Source: Streptomyces sp. NBC_00306
GTDB taxonomy: Bacteria; Actinomycetota; Actinomycetes; Streptomycetales; Streptomycetaceae
Direction: 5' to 3'
Assembly (NCBI RefSeq): GCF_036169555.1
Contig: NZ_CP108032.1
Span: forward strand, 496,001 to 560,000
DNA length: 64,000 nt
The notes beneath the pieces are model-generated. The model did not search any database and was not told the origin of the DNA. It saw only the letters and a program-made list of their open reading frames with translations. Every line of letters begins with the position of its first letter. Positions within the stretch are counted from its first letter, which is position 1. A program made the translations under genes and the position numbers. Shown piece by piece: positions 51,950-61,887 of the stretch.

Positions 51950-54048
51950 CGCAGACACCGGGCGTTCTGGGGTCGCCTGCCGTACGCCGGGAGGCCGCCG
52001 ACAAGGTCACGGGCGTCGCACGCTACGCGGCCGAGCACACCGCACCGGGCTGTCTCTATGCCTGGCCCGTCCCGGCCACCATCGGCCGGGGGCGGGTCAC
52101 CGCCGTCCACGCGGACGAGGTGCTCGCTCTGCCGGGCGTGCACGAGGTGCTCACCCACGAGAACGCGCCCCGGCTGGAGCCTCCCGACGACGCCAACCTC
52201 GCGGTCCTCCAGAGCGCCGAGGTTCCCCACCGCGGCTGGTACGTGGCCCTCGTCGTCGCCGACAGCCCGGAGAACGCCCAAGCGGCCGCCGACGCGCTGA
52301 GGGTGGAGTACGACGAGGAGAAGCCCGACGTCACGCTCACGGCCGACCACCCGGGCCTCTACACACCGGAGGAGGCCAACGCCGGCGCGGCCGGCCTGCG
52401 AGAGCGCGGGGACTTCGACGGAGCCTTCGCCTCGGCGTCCGTACAGGTCGACGCGACGTACAGCATGATCGCGCTGCACAACCACCCCATGGAGCCGCAT
52501 GCCGCGACCGCGTGGTGGCTGGACGGACATCTGACGGTCTACGACAGCAGCCAGGGCGCAAGTACCGTACGCGACACCCTCGCCGCGATGTTCGGGCTGC
52601 GGCAGGGGAAGATCACCGTGTTCTCCGAACACGTCGGAGGCGGCTTCGGTTCCAAGGGCACGCCCCGGCCCCAGGTGGTGCTGGCCGCGATGGCCACCCG
52701 TCACACCGGGCTGCCCGTCAAGGTGGTGTTCCCCCGCCGCCAGATGGCAGCGGTCGTCGGTCACCGCGCGCCCACGATCCAGCGGGTGCGGATCGGCTCG
52801 GACACCGACGGCGTGATCAGGGCCCTCGCCCACGAGGTCGTCACGCAGACGTCCACGATCAGGGAGTTCGTCGAGCAGGCGGCCGTTCCCGCCCGCATCA
52901 TGTACACCTCGCCGAACAGCCGTACGAGTCACCGGGTCACCGCGCTGGACGTCCCTACCCCCTCCTGGATGCGGGCGCCCGGCGAGGCGTCCGGCATGTA
53001 CGCCCTGGAGTCGGCCATGGACGAACTGGCCGTGGCCGCCGGCGTGGACCCGGTACTTCTGCGGCTGCGCAACGAGCCGGACGAGGAGCCCGACAGCGGC
53101 CGACCTTTCAGCAGCCGTCATCTCACCGAGTGCCTCGCCGAAGGGGCCCGGCTCTTCGGCTGGCAGCCCAGGGACCCGCAGCCGGGCATCCGCCGCGAGG
53201 GCGCCCTCCTTCTGGGCACCGGGGTCGCGGCCGCCACCTACCCGGTTCAGGTGAGCGCCTCCAGCGCCTCGGCGCATGCCGCCGCCGACGGCACGTTCCG
53301 CATCCGGGTCAACGCGACGGACATCGGCACCGGGGCCCGAACCGTGCTCGGGCAGATCGCGGCGGACGCGCTCGGGGTACCGCTGGAGTCCGTCCGTGTG
53401 GACATCGGCAGCAGCGACCTGCCCCATGCCCCGCTGGCGGGCGGCTCGTCGGGGACGGCGTCCTGGGGCTGGTCGGTGCACAAGGCCTGCCGGACCCTCG
53501 TCGAGCGTCTGCACGGGCTGGTGGACAAGCTGCCGGCGCAGGGACTGACGGTGACCGTCGACACGGAGGAGGAGACGGCGAAGGAATCCCCCTACTCACG
53601 GCATGCGTTCGGCGCGCAGTTCGCCGAGGTCCAGGTCGACACGGTGACGGGCGAGGTCCGCGTCCGCCGACTGCTCGGGATGTTCGCGGCCGGCCGGATC
53701 CTCAACGCCCGTACCGCCCGCTCCCAGTTCACCGGCGCGATGACGATGGGCATCGGCATGGCGCTCACGGAGGGCAGCCATCTGGACCCGGTCTTCGGCG
53801 ACTTCACCGAGAGCGACCTGGCGTCGTACCACGTGCCGGCGAACGCCGATGTCCCGGAGATCGAGGCGCACTGGATCGACGAGGAGGACGATCACCTCAA
53901 CCCGATGGGCAGCAAGGGCATCGGGGAGATCGGCATCGTGGGCGCGGCAGCGGCGATCGGTAACGCCGTCCATCACGCCATCGGGGTGCGGTTGCGGGAG
54001 CTGCCGCTCACCCCGGATGTCGTCCTGCCGCACATGGCGTCGCTGTGA
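51946..54048 (+). CDS. molybdopterin-binding catalytic subunit (PaoC/YagR type)
   Basis: 700 aa. VRREAADKVTGVARYAAE at the start is the first Moco domain; EHVGGGFGSKG, MRAPGEASGMYALESAMDELA and the late GSSGTASWGW and GSKGIGEIGIVGAAAAIGNAV are the cofactor-binding and active-site loops, with the catalytic Glu in KGIGEIGI. It oxidises aldehydes or an aromatic/heterocyclic compound at the Mo centre with water as oxygen donor. No MocA-type maturation gene is in the window. Confidence 0.85.
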   Translation: MTQTPGVLGSPAVRREAADKVTGVARYAAEHTAPGCLYAWPVPATIGRGRVTAVHADEVLALPGVHEVLTHENAPRLEPPDDANLAVLQSAEVPHRGWYVALVVADSPENAQAAADALRVEYDEEKPDVTLTADHPGLYTPEEANAGAAGLRERGDFDGAFASASVQVDATYSMIALHNHPMEPHAATAWWLDGHLTVYDSSQGASTVRDTLAAMFGLRQGKITVFSEHVGGGFGSKGTPRPQVVLAAMATRHTGLPVKVVFPRRQMAAVVGHRAPTIQRVRIGSDTDGVIRALAHEVVTQTSTIREFVEQAAVPARIMYTSPNSRTSHRVTALDVPTPSWMRAPGEASGMYALESAMDELAVAAGVDPVLLRLRNEPDEEPDSGRPFSSRHLTECLAEGARLFGWQPRDPQPGIRREGALLLGTGVAAATYPVQVSASSASAHAAADGTFRIRVNATDIGTGARTVLGQIAADALGVPLESVRVDIGSSDLPHAPLAGGSSGTASWGWSVHKACRTLVERLHGLVDKLPAQGLTVTVDTEEETAKESPYSRHAFGAQFAEVQVDTVTGEVRVRRLLGMFAAGRILNARTARSQFTGAMTMGIGMALTEGSHLDPVFGDFTESDLASYHVPANADVPEIEAHWIDEEDDHLNPMGSKGIGEIGIVGAAAAIGNAVHHAIGVRLRELPLTPDVVLPHMASL

Positions 54049-54083
54049 GGTTCCGCCTCGCGCCATGAGCGGAGAAGGGCATC

Positions 54084-54875
54084 TCACCCGTCCCGTCGAT
54101 CCAGGCCGGCGAGGTGCGCGGCGCGGTCGAAGACCTCCACGAGCATCGGCGCAGTGAGCCGTCCCGTGGAGGTGTTGCGCATGCTCGGGTGGTAGCAGCC
54201 GAGCAGATGCAGATCGCGGGCGTCACCGGCGGCGGGCAGGACAACGTGCACACCGTGACCGAACACCGGTCGGCGCGGAGGGAGTTGATAGCCCGCGTCA
54301 CGCAGCACGGGCAGCAGGGCCTGCCAGCCGAATGCCCCGAGTACGACGATCACCCGCAGCGAGGGGGCGAGCAGCTCGATCTCGCGTGCCAGCCACGGGC
54401 GGCAGGTGTCCCGCTCGGCCGGGGTGGGCTTGTTCTGCGGCGGCGCGCAGCGGACGGGCGCCGTGATCCGCAACCCGTACAGTTCCAGGCCGTCGTCGAT
54501 GTCGGTGCACGTCGGGCGAGAGGCGAGTCCGACCTGGTACAGCGCCTTGACGAGGAAGTCTCCCGAGGGGTCGCCGGTGAACATGCGGCCGGTCCGGTTG
54601 GCACCGTGGGCCGCGGGGGCGAGTCCGACCACGCCCAGAGCCGCGTCCGTGGGGCCGAAGCCGGGCACGGGACGGCCCCAGTAATCCCAGTCCCGGAACG
54701 CCGCCCGCTTCACCACGGCGACCTCCTCGCGCCAGGCGACCAGGCGCGGGCACGCGCGGCAGCCGGTGACGACGGCATCCAGCTCGGCGACATCGCCGCA
54801 GAGCGGCGCGCGGCGGGCGGGGAAGTCGCCGTCACCGGGCTCGGGCGGCGGACCTGCGGTGTCGTGCGGGCGCAT
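54084..54875 (-). CDS. uracil-DNA glycosylase, family 5-like
   Basis: 263 aa. GLAPAAHGANRTGRMFTGDPSGDFL is motif A, and LGCYHPSMRNTSTGRLT is motif B with the HPS sequence. Cys residues in GCRACPRL and elsewhere (RCAPPQNK, DTCRPWL) fit the 4Fe-4S cluster of families 4 and 5. Removes uracil (and hypoxanthine) from DNA. Its 3' end lies 35 bases from the PaoC stop, convergent. Single gene. Confidence 0.85.
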   Translation of the reverse strand: MRPHDTAGPPPEPGDGDFPARRAPLCGDVAELDAVVTGCRACPRLVAWREEVAVVKRAAFRDWDYWGRPVPGFGPTDAALGVVGLAPAAHGANRTGRMFTGDPSGDFLVKALYQVGLASRPTCTDIDDGLELYGLRITAPVRCAPPQNKPTPAERDTCRPWLAREIELLAPSLRVIVVLGAFGWQALLPVLRDAGYQLPPRRPVFGHGVHVVLPAAGDARDLHLLGCYHPSMRNTSTGRLTAPMLVEVFDRAAHLAGLDRRDG

Positions 54876-54919
54876 ACGTCCACGCTAGTGCGACGGGGCA
54901 GGACCCGCTGATCCGAGGA

Positions 54920-54991
54920 CCGCACGGCGGGCCGGGCGGCCGGAGCGCAGAGCTGGGAGCCCGGGGCTCCGGAGTCCCGGCCGCCGTGCGG
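54920..54991. terminator. long hairpin after the hemerythrin gene
   Basis: CCGCACGGCGG (54920-54930) and CCGCCGTGCGG (54981-54991) are perfect 11-base arms; a nested pair CGGAGC/GCTCCG (54941-54946, 54966-54971) makes it a branched hairpin. It lies 17 bases past the stop of the minus-strand hemerythrin gene. Confidence 0.65.
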
Positions 54992-55007
54992 TCGGACGGT
55001 CAGGCGT

Positions 55008-55529
55008 TCAGGTGCCGGGTGTGCCGAGCAGGCTCTCGGCGTCCCCGGCTCCCGCGGGCAGCGCGTTCAGCGCGGCCACGAGCCGTTTCTCCTCGTAGGC
55101 GAAGTGCGACTCCAGCAGCGCGGTGAGGCCCTCCAGCTCGGCCCGTACGCGCGCGGGGTCTACTGCCGCCTCGTCGGCCACGAGATCCTCCACGGCACGC
55201 AGAATCTCGGTGACTGTCTGATGGTCGTGCTCCAACTCCTCGATGACGGGGCGGAGTTCAGGGTGCTGTCGGGCCAGCGCCGGGAAGGCCCCGCCGTCCT
55301 CACCGGTGTGGTGCCGGGTGAGGGCCGTGCAGAAGGCCAGACAGTGTGCCCGCAGCTCCCGGGGCCGCGCGCCCCGGCCTTCGAGCCAGGCGTCGGCGTC
55401 CTCGCGGAGTTGTTCGAGTTCTTCGCGGAGCGCGAGATGAATGCCGATCAGTTGATTACCGAGGGCCGTGATGCGGCCGTCGGGTTCGACAGGGGTGTCC
55501 ATCTGTGTCCCATGGTGCGGCGCCTCCAT
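55008..55529 (-). CDS. hemerythrin-domain protein
   Basis: 173 aa. A four-helix bundle with the di-iron ligands His in LIGIHLAL, His-His and Glu in RHHTGEDGG, His in LEHDHQTV, and His plus Glu in ESHFAYEEKRL. Such proteins bind O2 or NO or sense iron and redox state. The ATG at 55529 was chosen; 55502 is a possible alternative. No membrane segment. A branched hairpin follows as terminator. Confidence 0.85.
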   Translation of the reverse strand: MEAPHHGTQMDTPVEPDGRITALGNQLIGIHLALREELEQLREDADAWLEGRGARPRELRAHCLAFCTALTRHHTGEDGGAFPALARQHPELRPVIEELEHDHQTVTEILRAVEDLVADEAAVDPARVRAELEGLTALLESHFAYEEKRLVAALNALPAGAGDAESLLGTPGT

Positions 55530-55581
55530 GTCCACGGCGGTCTCTTTGCCGGGTACACCGCGACGCTGACGTGGGATCCCA

Positions 55582-56430
55582 TCACTCTTCGGACGGCCCG
55601 TCAACCGACTTCCGCAGCCGGTCCTGCGATTCGGCCACGGGTGCGGCGGCAGCGGCCGGATCGAGGATGCGGTTGAGGAAGTTCCTCGTCCGCTCGTGCT
55701 GCGGGTCGCCCACGACCTGCGCCGCCGGCCCCTGCTCGACGATCACACCCTCGTCCATGAACACGACCCGGTCGGCGACCTCGCGGGCGAAGCTCATCTC
55801 ATGGGTGACGACCATCATCGTCATGCCCTCGGCGGCGAGGAGCCGCATGACCGACAGCACATCGCCGACCAGTTCGGGGTCGAGCGCCGAGGTCGGCTCG
55901 TCGAAGAGCATCACCGCGGGGCCCATCGACAGGGCCCGTGCGATCGCGACCCGCTGCTGCTGTCCGCCGGACAACTGCGCCGGGTAGGCGTCCGCCTTGT
56001 CTGCGAGACCGACGCGTGCCAGGTTCTCCCGGGCGACCGCGGCGGCCTGCGCCTTGTCCCGGCGGAGCACCCTGCGCTGGGGCAGGGTGAGGTTCTCGGT
56101 GACGCTCACGTGCGGGAACAGGTTGAACTGCTGGAAGACCATGCCGATACGACGGCGCACGGCGTCGATGTCGACATCGAGGTCGGTGACCTCGGTGCCG
56201 CCGACGAAGACCTGGCCCTCGTTCGGCTCCTCCAGCAGGTTCACACAGCGCAGCAGTGTCGACTTGCCCGAGCCGGACGGCCCGATGACACACACCACCT
56301 CGCCGCGGCCGATCTCCAGGTCGATGCCCCGCAGGACGTGGTTGTCCCCGAAGGACTTGTGCAGCCCTCGGATCTCGATCTCCGGGCGGTCGGTGGCCAT
56401 GGTTTCCGCGGTCTCCGTCTTTTTCGGCAT
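55582..56430 (-). CDS. polar amino-acid ABC transporter, ATP-binding protein
   Basis: 282 aa. Walker [10 protein letters not shown], signature [15 protein letters not shown], Walker [16 protein letters not shown]-loop VVTHEM. GlnQ/HisP family, with the [10 protein letters not shown]-loop. It drives the import by the permease and the lipoprotein upstream. Seven-base gap after the permease stop. The C-terminal tail is Ala-rich and slightly extended. Single operon of three genes. Confidence 0.9.
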   Translation of the reverse strand: MPKKTETAETMATDRPEIEIRGLHKSFGDNHVLRGIDLEIGRGEVVCVIGPSGSGKSTLLRCVNLLEEPNEGQVFVGGTEVTDLDVDIDAVRRRIGMVFQQFNLFPHVSVTENLTLPQRRVLRRDKAQAAAVARENLARVGLADKADAYPAQLSGGQQQRVAIARALSMGPAVMLFDEPTSALDPELVGDVLSVMRLLAAEGMTMMVVTHEMSFAREVADRVVFMDEGVIVEQGPAAQVVGDPQHERTRNFLNRILDPAAAAAPVAESQDRLRKSVDGPSEE

Positions 56431-56437
56431 CTCGTCC

Positions 56438-57238
56438 TCACCTGGCCTTGTCGGCGCGCGCTTCGAGGCGGCGCACCACGAAGCTCAGCGGCACGGTCAC
56501 GAGGAGGTAGCACAGGCCCGCGACCAGGATCGGTGTGGAGTTGGCCGTCTCGCTCGCGAGGTCACGGCCGAACTTCGTCAGTTCCCGTTCCTCCAGCGTC
56601 ACGCCGAGGAACAGCACCAGCGAGGAGTCCTTGAACAGCAGGACGAGTTCGTTGGTGAGCGGCGGGATGACGATGCGGAAGGCCTGCGGGATGATCACGG
56701 ACACCATGGCGCGGGCGTGCGAGAAGCCCAGCGACCGGGCGGCCTCCATCTGTCCCTTGGGGACCGCCTGAATGCCCGCCCGAATCGTTTCCGCCATATA
56801 GGCGGCCGCGACCAGACCGAGGCCGAGCGCGACCTTGCCGTAGGTGCCACCGGGGATCTCCACCCCCGGGAACGCGAGGGGGACCGCCACGCCGACGAAG
56901 ATGAAGATCAGCAGGGCGGGCAGGCCGCGGAAGACCTCGATGTAGACGCCGGCGAACCACCGGTAGGGCGCCACCGAGGAGAGCCGCATCAGCGCGATGA
57001 TCAGCCCGAGCACCAGCCCGAAGATGAACCCGGAGAGGGTGTACACCACCGTGTTGCGCAGGGCGATGGTGATGATGTCCGGGAAGAGCCGCGACGCCAG
57101 GTCGGTCTGCGCGAACTGCTGCTGGAGCCGGCCCCAGTCGGCGAAGACGCCGATCAGGACCAGCACCGCCACGAAGACCGCGTACTGGATGCCCTGCGAG
57201 ATGCGGCGTTGCTGCCGCTTGGTCAGCCGAGAGGTCAC
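56438..57238 (-). CDS. polar amino-acid ABC transporter, permease
   Basis: 266 aa with five or more membrane helices. The family EAA loop is [61 protein letters not shown] is the start of the permease core. The GTG overlaps the binding-protein stop (GTGA). No second permease gene is present, so it should form a homodimer. Confidence 0.9.
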   Translation of the reverse strand: MTSRLTKRQQRRISQGIQYAVFVAVLVLIGVFADWGRLQQQFAQTDLASRLFPDIITIALRNTVVYTLSGFIFGLVLGLIIALMRLSSVAPYRWFAGVYIEVFRGLPALLIFIFVGVAVPLAFPGVEIPGGTYGKVALGLGLVAAAYMAETIRAGIQAVPKGQMEAARSLGFSHARAMVSVIIPQAFRIVIPPLTNELVLLFKDSSLVLFLGVTLEERELTKFGRDLASETANSTPILVAGLCYLLVTVPLSFVVRRLEARADKAR

Positions 57239-58083
57239 GACGAAGCCTTGGGCAGCGGACCGATCCACTGCTGGTAGAGCTTGTCGTAGGTGCCGTCGGC
57301 GCGGGCGTCGGTGATCGCCTTGTTGAGCGCGGCGAGGAGCTTGGCGTTGCCCTTCTTCACCGTGAAGCCGTACTGCTCACCGGTCTCGATGTTCTGCCCG
57401 AGGGCGAACTCGGCGGCGTTCTTCTTGTCCTTGAGCCAGCCCTGGACGACGGGGTAGTCGATGACGACGGCGTCGACCTGGCCCGTGCGCAGACCGTTGA
57501 GGACGGCGTCGGAGCTCTCGAAGGCGACGGGGTTGAAGCCCTGCTCCTTGGCGTAGCTCTCGCCGGTGGTCTCCGCCTGTGCGCCGAGCTTCTTGTTCTT
57601 GGCCTTCACGTCGGCGAGCGAGGTCACACCGCTCTTCTTGGTGGCGAGGAGGGCCTGGGTGGCGTCGAAGTAGGGCACGGTGAAGTCGACGTTCTTCTTG
57701 CGCTCCTCGGTGATCGTCATGCCGGCGGCCGCGAGGTCGCACTCGCCGGAGTTGAGGAAGGCACCGGTCTTGAAGTTCTCGAACGGGGTGTCGAGGATCT
57801 TCTGTTCGACCTTGAGGTTCTTCGCCGCCAGGTCCACCAGGGCGACGTCGAAGCCGACGATCTTGCCGTTCTTCTCGAACTGGAACGGCGGGTAGGGCAG
57901 ATGGGTGCAGGTGGTCAACTTGCCCTTCTCCACGACGGGCACGCCGCCCGCCGCCTCTCCCGGACCGTCGCTGCCGGAGGAACAGCCGACGGCAAGGAAC
58001 ATCCCCGCGGCGGCAGCACCGGCCGCGGCGCGGATGCGGAAGCTGCTGCGGTGACTGCGGTGTCCTCTGGCCGTCCAGAACAC
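57235..58083 (-). CDS. polar amino-acid-binding lipoprotein
   Basis: 282 aa. The lipobox LAVGC (Cys34) sits in MFLAVGCSSGS; the mature protein is a family 3 solute-binding protein: GKLTTCTHLPYPPFQFEKNGKIVGFDVALVDL, FKTGAFLNSGECDLAAAGMTITEER and VVIDYPVVQGWL. The usual ligands are polar amino acids; the actual one cannot be told. GTG 58083 follows GGAGGTCAACC. It is the first gene of the operon. Confidence 0.9.
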   Translation of the reverse strand: MFWTARGHRSHRSSFRIRAAAGAAAAGMFLAVGCSSGSDGPGEAAGGVPVVEKGKLTTCTHLPYPPFQFEKNGKIVGFDVALVDLAAKNLKVEQKILDTPFENFKTGAFLNSGECDLAAAGMTITEERKKNVDFTVPYFDATQALLATKKSGVTSLADVKAKNKKLGAQAETTGESYAKEQGFNPVAFESSDAVLNGLRTGQVDAVVIDYPVVQGWLKDKKNAAEFALGQNIETGEQYGFTVKKGNAKLLAALNKAITDARADGTYDKLYQQWIGPLPKASS

Positions 58084-58371
58084 GGTTGACCTCCATGGGG
58101 TACAGGGCGGGCGGTGACACGACGAGACCGTCCGTCGCGATCGTAAGGCACCGGCGGCGGTAGGTGAGGGAGCTGTCCACCATGCGTTCGGGCCGGTCCG
58201 ACACGGTGTCCGGCCTGCGGCTCTGCGTGATCGTCGACCCCGCCCATGAGCCGGGCGAATGGCCGGAAAGGGGGTCGCGGACAGCGGTACCGTCGCCGTA
58301 TCGCGGACGGACAGGGGTGGTCGTCCGGCCGGGGGGGCAGTCAGAGTGGTCGTCCGGCGCGGGGGGCGCGG

Positions 58372-58860
58372 TCAGATCGTGTCGATGACCAGCTCCGGAC
58401 GGTCCCACATCACCGCGGGCGGGCAGGCGCGGACGGTGCCGGTCCGCCGGGCACCGACACTCAGATAGAAGCCTTCGGCGGGCGGATGGGCGACGACGCG
58501 TACGGCTTCGATCCCGGCGGCCTTCGCCTCGGCGACCATGTGGGCGACGAGGAGCCGGCCGATGCCCCGGCCCTGGGCGCTGTCCGCGACGAACATCAGG
58601 TCCAGTTCGGGCGGGTCGAGGAGCAGCGCGTAGAAGCCGAGTACGGTGCCGGTCTCGTCGGCCGCGACGAAGACCCGGTGGGTGTCGATGTAGTCGGGGC
58701 CGACCCGGTAGCCGGAGACCAGCGGGGCGTAGGGGCCCTCGTAGGCGCGTGACCTTCGCACCAGCGCGGTGAGCCGTTTCGCGTCCCGGACGGTGGCCCG
58801 CCGGATCAGCGCGGCCTGCCGCCGCCGGCCCCGGCCGGCTCCTGTCATGTCCGACTGCAT
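58372..58860 (-). CDS. GNAT N-acetyltransferase
   Basis: 162 aa. The GNAT motif A is LDLMFVADSAQGRGIGRLLVAHMVAEA (QGRGIG binds CoA), with GFYLSVGARRTG near the C-terminus. It acetylates an unknown amine. Single gene; GTG/ATG start 58860 or 58848. The gap to the transporter gene (about 290 bases) holds imperfect repeats but no gene. Confidence 0.8.
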   Translation of the reverse strand: MQSDMTGAGRGRRRQAALIRRATVRDAKRLTALVRRSRAYEGPYAPLVSGYRVGPDYIDTHRVFVAADETGTVLGFYALLLDPPELDLMFVADSAQGRGIGRLLVAHMVAEAKAAGIEAVRVVAHPPAEGFYLSVGARRTGTVRACPPAVMWDRPELVIDTI

Positions 58861-59048
58861 GGAACGAGTATGACCCGCCTGTGATCGGTCGGTGATCCGC
58901 CGGGATCAGATCGGAAAAGGAGCCGAGGGCGGCTCTTTGCGCCATGGGGCGGAAGTGGCGGGAGCGTGTCTGGCGTGGGGCGCGTGCACGCGGTGGAATG
59001 TGCGCGCGCTCCCCGCGTGATCGTCACCTTCCGGGCCCTGGAGACACG

Positions 59049-60947
59049 ATGGCGAGACCCACCGCATTACGTACGGCACGCAGGCTCGGCGTCACCGCGC
59101 TCGCCGCCTCCCTGCTCGCCGCGCTTCCGGCGCCGGTGGCGCACGGTGACGACGAGCCGGCGTTGAAGATCGTCGGGAACCGGACCGAACCCGCCTTCTC
59201 CCGCGCCGACGCCGTCTCGCAGCTCGTCGACGTCGAGACCGAGGCGGACAGCGATCACGACGGCAGACGGGACACGGTCCGGATGCGGATCCTGCGTCCG
59301 AAGGAGACGGACGCCGGGCTGAGGGTCGCCACGATCATCGAGGCGAGTCCGTACTGGGGCGGCGGCAACGATGTGCCGTTCCACCCGGTGGATCTCGACG
59401 AGGACGGTCTGCCCGACGGCCGTCGGCTCGGCGACCGGACCCGGCTGCCGGGGCTCATCGGTCCTTCGGTGCCGTTCTCCGGCTACACCGACAACTACTT
59501 CCTGCCGCGCGGGTACGCGGTCGCGCAGGTCGACAGCCTCGGCACCGGTGACTCGACCGGCTGCCCGACCTCCGGCGGACGCAATGAGACGCTCGGCGCC
59601 AAGGCGGCCGTGGACTGGCTGAACGGCCGTGCCAGGGGCTGGGATCCGGCCGGGCGGCCGGTGGGCGCCGCATGGTCGACGGGCAACGCGGCCATGATGG
59701 GGATCTCCTACAACGGGACGCTGCCGACCGCCGTCGCCGGGACGGGTGTGAGAGGTCTGAAGGCCATCGTGCCGATCTCCGGGATCTCCTCCTGGTACGA
59801 CTACTACCGGGCGGGCGGCGGGGTGGTGGCTCCGGGCGGCTTTCAGGGCGAGGACACCGACGTTCTCGCCAAAGGCGTCTACAGCCGCACCGACCGCGAG
59901 ATCTGCCGGCCGGTGCTGGACCGCCTCACGGCGGAGCAGGACCGCGTCACCGGCGACTGGAGCAGGTTCTGGGCCGAGCGCGACTACCTCCGGGATGTCG
60001 GCAGGATCCGCGCCGGCGTCTTCGCGGTGCACGGCGGCAACGACTGGAACGTGAAGACGCAGCACTTCGGCCAGTTGTGGCAGGCGCTGAAGAAGCACGA
60101 CGTGCCGCGCAAGTTGTGGCTGCACCAGGCCGGTCACATCAACCCGATGCCCCTGCGGATGGAGGAATGGCTTCGCCAGCTGCACCAGTGGTTCGACTAC
60201 TGGCTGTACGACCTGGACAACGGCGCGCTCGACGAGCCGCCGGTCGAGGTCGAGCAGGCGGACTTCAGCTGGCGACGTCAGTCCGACTGGCCTGCCCGCG
60301 GCACGCGCGATCTGACGCTGCGTCTGGGAGTCCGTGGGCTGGAGGCGTTGCCGGGAGCGCAGGTGAAGCAGTCACTCACGGACGCGGGCCGCACCCTGCC
60401 GGCGGAGACGCTGGTGGCCGATCCCGACAGCGCCGACCCGCACCGGCTCGCGTACACGACCGGCCCGCTGCCGAGCGATCTGCGGGTCAACGGTGTGCCC
60501 GAGGTGTCGGTGCGTGCCTCGCTGGACGGGACATCGCCGTATGTCACGGCGCTGCTCGTCGACTACGGCCTGGACACCCGGGCAACCGCGGGCACGGTGG
60601 CCGACACGTCGCAGCTCGTCTGCTACGGCGAGGGCATCCCCGGGGACACCGGCTGCGCCTACCGCACGGCGCACCGCACCGAGACGACCGACTTCAAGAT
60701 CGTCTCGCGCGGCTGGCTTGACGCCCGTAACCGGCACTCCCTCTCCCGCGAGGACCGGGTGGTCGAGGGGCGGGAGTACCGGCTGAGGTGGTCGATGCAG
60801 CCCCAGGACCATGTGTTCAAGAAGGGGCACCGGCTGGGCGTGGTCCTCATCTCCACCGACCACGACTACACGCTGCGGTACCCGGCGGGGACCCGCATGA
60901 CCGTACGCACCGGCGTCAGCAGCATCACGCTGCCGGTGGCGCGGTGA
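59049..60947 (+). CDS. secreted Xaa-Pro dipeptidyl-peptidase (S15)
   Basis: 632 aa. Signal peptide about 1-38 (RTARRLGVTALAASLLAALPAPVAHG). Catalytic Ser220 in GISYNG; Asp and His follow in the core (HQAGHINPMPLRMEEW). The C-terminal jelly-roll domain is typical. Cleaves X-Pro from peptides outside the cell. Codon 7 is TTA, so bldA tRNA should be needed. GGAG lies before the ATG. A longer frame to 58944 has no ribosome binding site. Confidence 0.85.
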   Translation: MARPTALRTARRLGVTALAASLLAALPAPVAHGDDEPALKIVGNRTEPAFSRADAVSQLVDVETEADSDHDGRRDTVRMRILRPKETDAGLRVATIIEASPYWGGGNDVPFHPVDLDEDGLPDGRRLGDRTRLPGLIGPSVPFSGYTDNYFLPRGYAVAQVDSLGTGDSTGCPTSGGRNETLGAKAAVDWLNGRARGWDPAGRPVGAAWSTGNAAMMGISYNGTLPTAVAGTGVRGLKAIVPISGISSWYDYYRAGGGVVAPGGFQGEDTDVLAKGVYSRTDREICRPVLDRLTAEQDRVTGDWSRFWAERDYLRDVGRIRAGVFAVHGGNDWNVKTQHFGQLWQALKKHDVPRKLWLHQAGHINPMPLRMEEWLRQLHQWFDYWLYDLDNGALDEPPVEVEQADFSWRRQSDWPARGTRDLTLRLGVRGLEALPGAQVKQSLTDAGRTLPAETLVADPDSADPHRLAYTTGPLPSDLRVNGVPEVSVRASLDGTSPYVTALLVDYGLDTRATAGTVADTSQLVCYGEGIPGDTGCAYRTAHRTETTDFKIVSRGWLDARNRHSLSREDRVVEGREYRLRWSMQPQDHVFKKGHRLGVVLISTDHDYTLRYPAGTRMTVRTGVSSITLPVAR

Positions 60948-61052
60948 CAGCGACCCGTCGGGTGTGGGCCGGCGAGGTACGCGTCTCGGCGGAGTACTGA
61001 CGGGCGCCGGCCGGGGGCGGCCACTGCCGGCCCCGGCGGCGCTCCGTCGTGG

Positions 61053-61778
61053 TCAGGCCGCGCGCCAGTAACCGAGGGCGTTGACCTGCTCCTTCGGCAG
61101 CGCCAGGTCCTTGCGCGCGAAGGTGCTGAGCGAGCGGGTCGTCGCCGTGTCGCAGGCGACCCAGACGTACGCCCCGGGGTTGTCGCGCAGCAGGCCGGGC
61201 AGGGCGTCCTTCACCTCGGTGACGAGGTGGTTGCCGGCCTCGCGGCGCGGGACCGGGCGCAGTTCGTGGAGAGCCGGGTCCAGGCGCAGCGGCAGCTCCT
61301 TGTCGGAGTCGTGCGTCGTCTCGAACCAGATCACCGCCGGCACCGCGGGGAGCGCCGCGAGCAGGGAGTTGATGGCAGGCAGCGAGGCGGGGTCGCCGAC
61401 GACGAGGAGCTTGCCGGGGAGCGGGTCGGGCGTGGTGAACCCCGTCCCCTGGAGGGTCGCCTCGACGGTGTCGCCGGGCTGAGCCTTCCGCGCCCATTCG
61501 CTCGCGCAGCCGTCGTGCAGTGCGAATTCGAGACTGAACGTCCCCGCGTCGGGGTCGGCGTCCACCAGGGTGTAGGCGCGCTGATGCGGCTTTCCCGCGT
61601 TGTCGAACCACACCCGGACCCACATGGTGGGGTGGACCCCGGTCTGCGCCAGCATGCCGCCGTCGGTGAAGTGCACCCGCCGGAAGTGATCGGTGACGTC
61701 CTCGCTTCCTGTCACGGTGAATGCGAAGTCCTTGCCTCGCATCAGTTTGAGGACGACGCCCTCCCAGCCATGCCCCAC
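61053..61778 (-). CDS. siderophore-interacting protein (ferric-siderophore reductase)
   Basis: 241 aa. FAD-binding domain at the start (TVTGSEDVTDHFRRVHF, HQRAYTLVDAD: the RxYT-type motif binds FAD) and a C-terminal NAD(P)-binding part (LLVVGDPASLPAINSLLAALP). The family reduces ferric siderophores to release iron. GTG 61778 has AAGGAGC seven bases upstream. An iron box (61834-61852) lies just upstream, divergent from the acylase gene, so both should be iron-repressed. Confidence 0.9.
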   Translation of the reverse strand: MGHGWEGVVLKLMRGKDFAFTVTGSEDVTDHFRRVHFTDGGMLAQTGVHPTMWVRVWFDNAGKPHQRAYTLVDADPDAGTFSLEFALHDGCASEWARKAQPGDTVEATLQGTGFTTPDPLPGKLLVVGDPASLPAINSLLAALPAVPAVIWFETTHDSDKELPLRLDPALHELRPVPRREAGNHLVTEVKDALPGLLRDNPGAYVWVACDTATTRSLSTFARKDLALPKEQVNALGYWRAA

Positions 61779-61833
61779 AGCCCGCTCCTTCCCCCTTGGT
61801 CCGGGATTGTCTCCCGAACATCCGTGCTCTAAT

Positions 61834-61852
61834 TTAGGCCAGCCTAACCTAA
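61834..61852. promoter_or_regulatory. iron box (DmdR1/DtxR site)
   Basis: TTAGGCCAGCCTAACCTAA matches the TTAGGTTAGGCTNACCTAA consensus at most positions. It lies between the SIP gene and the acylase gene, so both should be repressed by iron-bound DmdR1. Confidence 0.85.
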
Positions 61853-61887
61853 GCACTCGGGGGATTGAGCCAACAGGGCGGGGAAAA

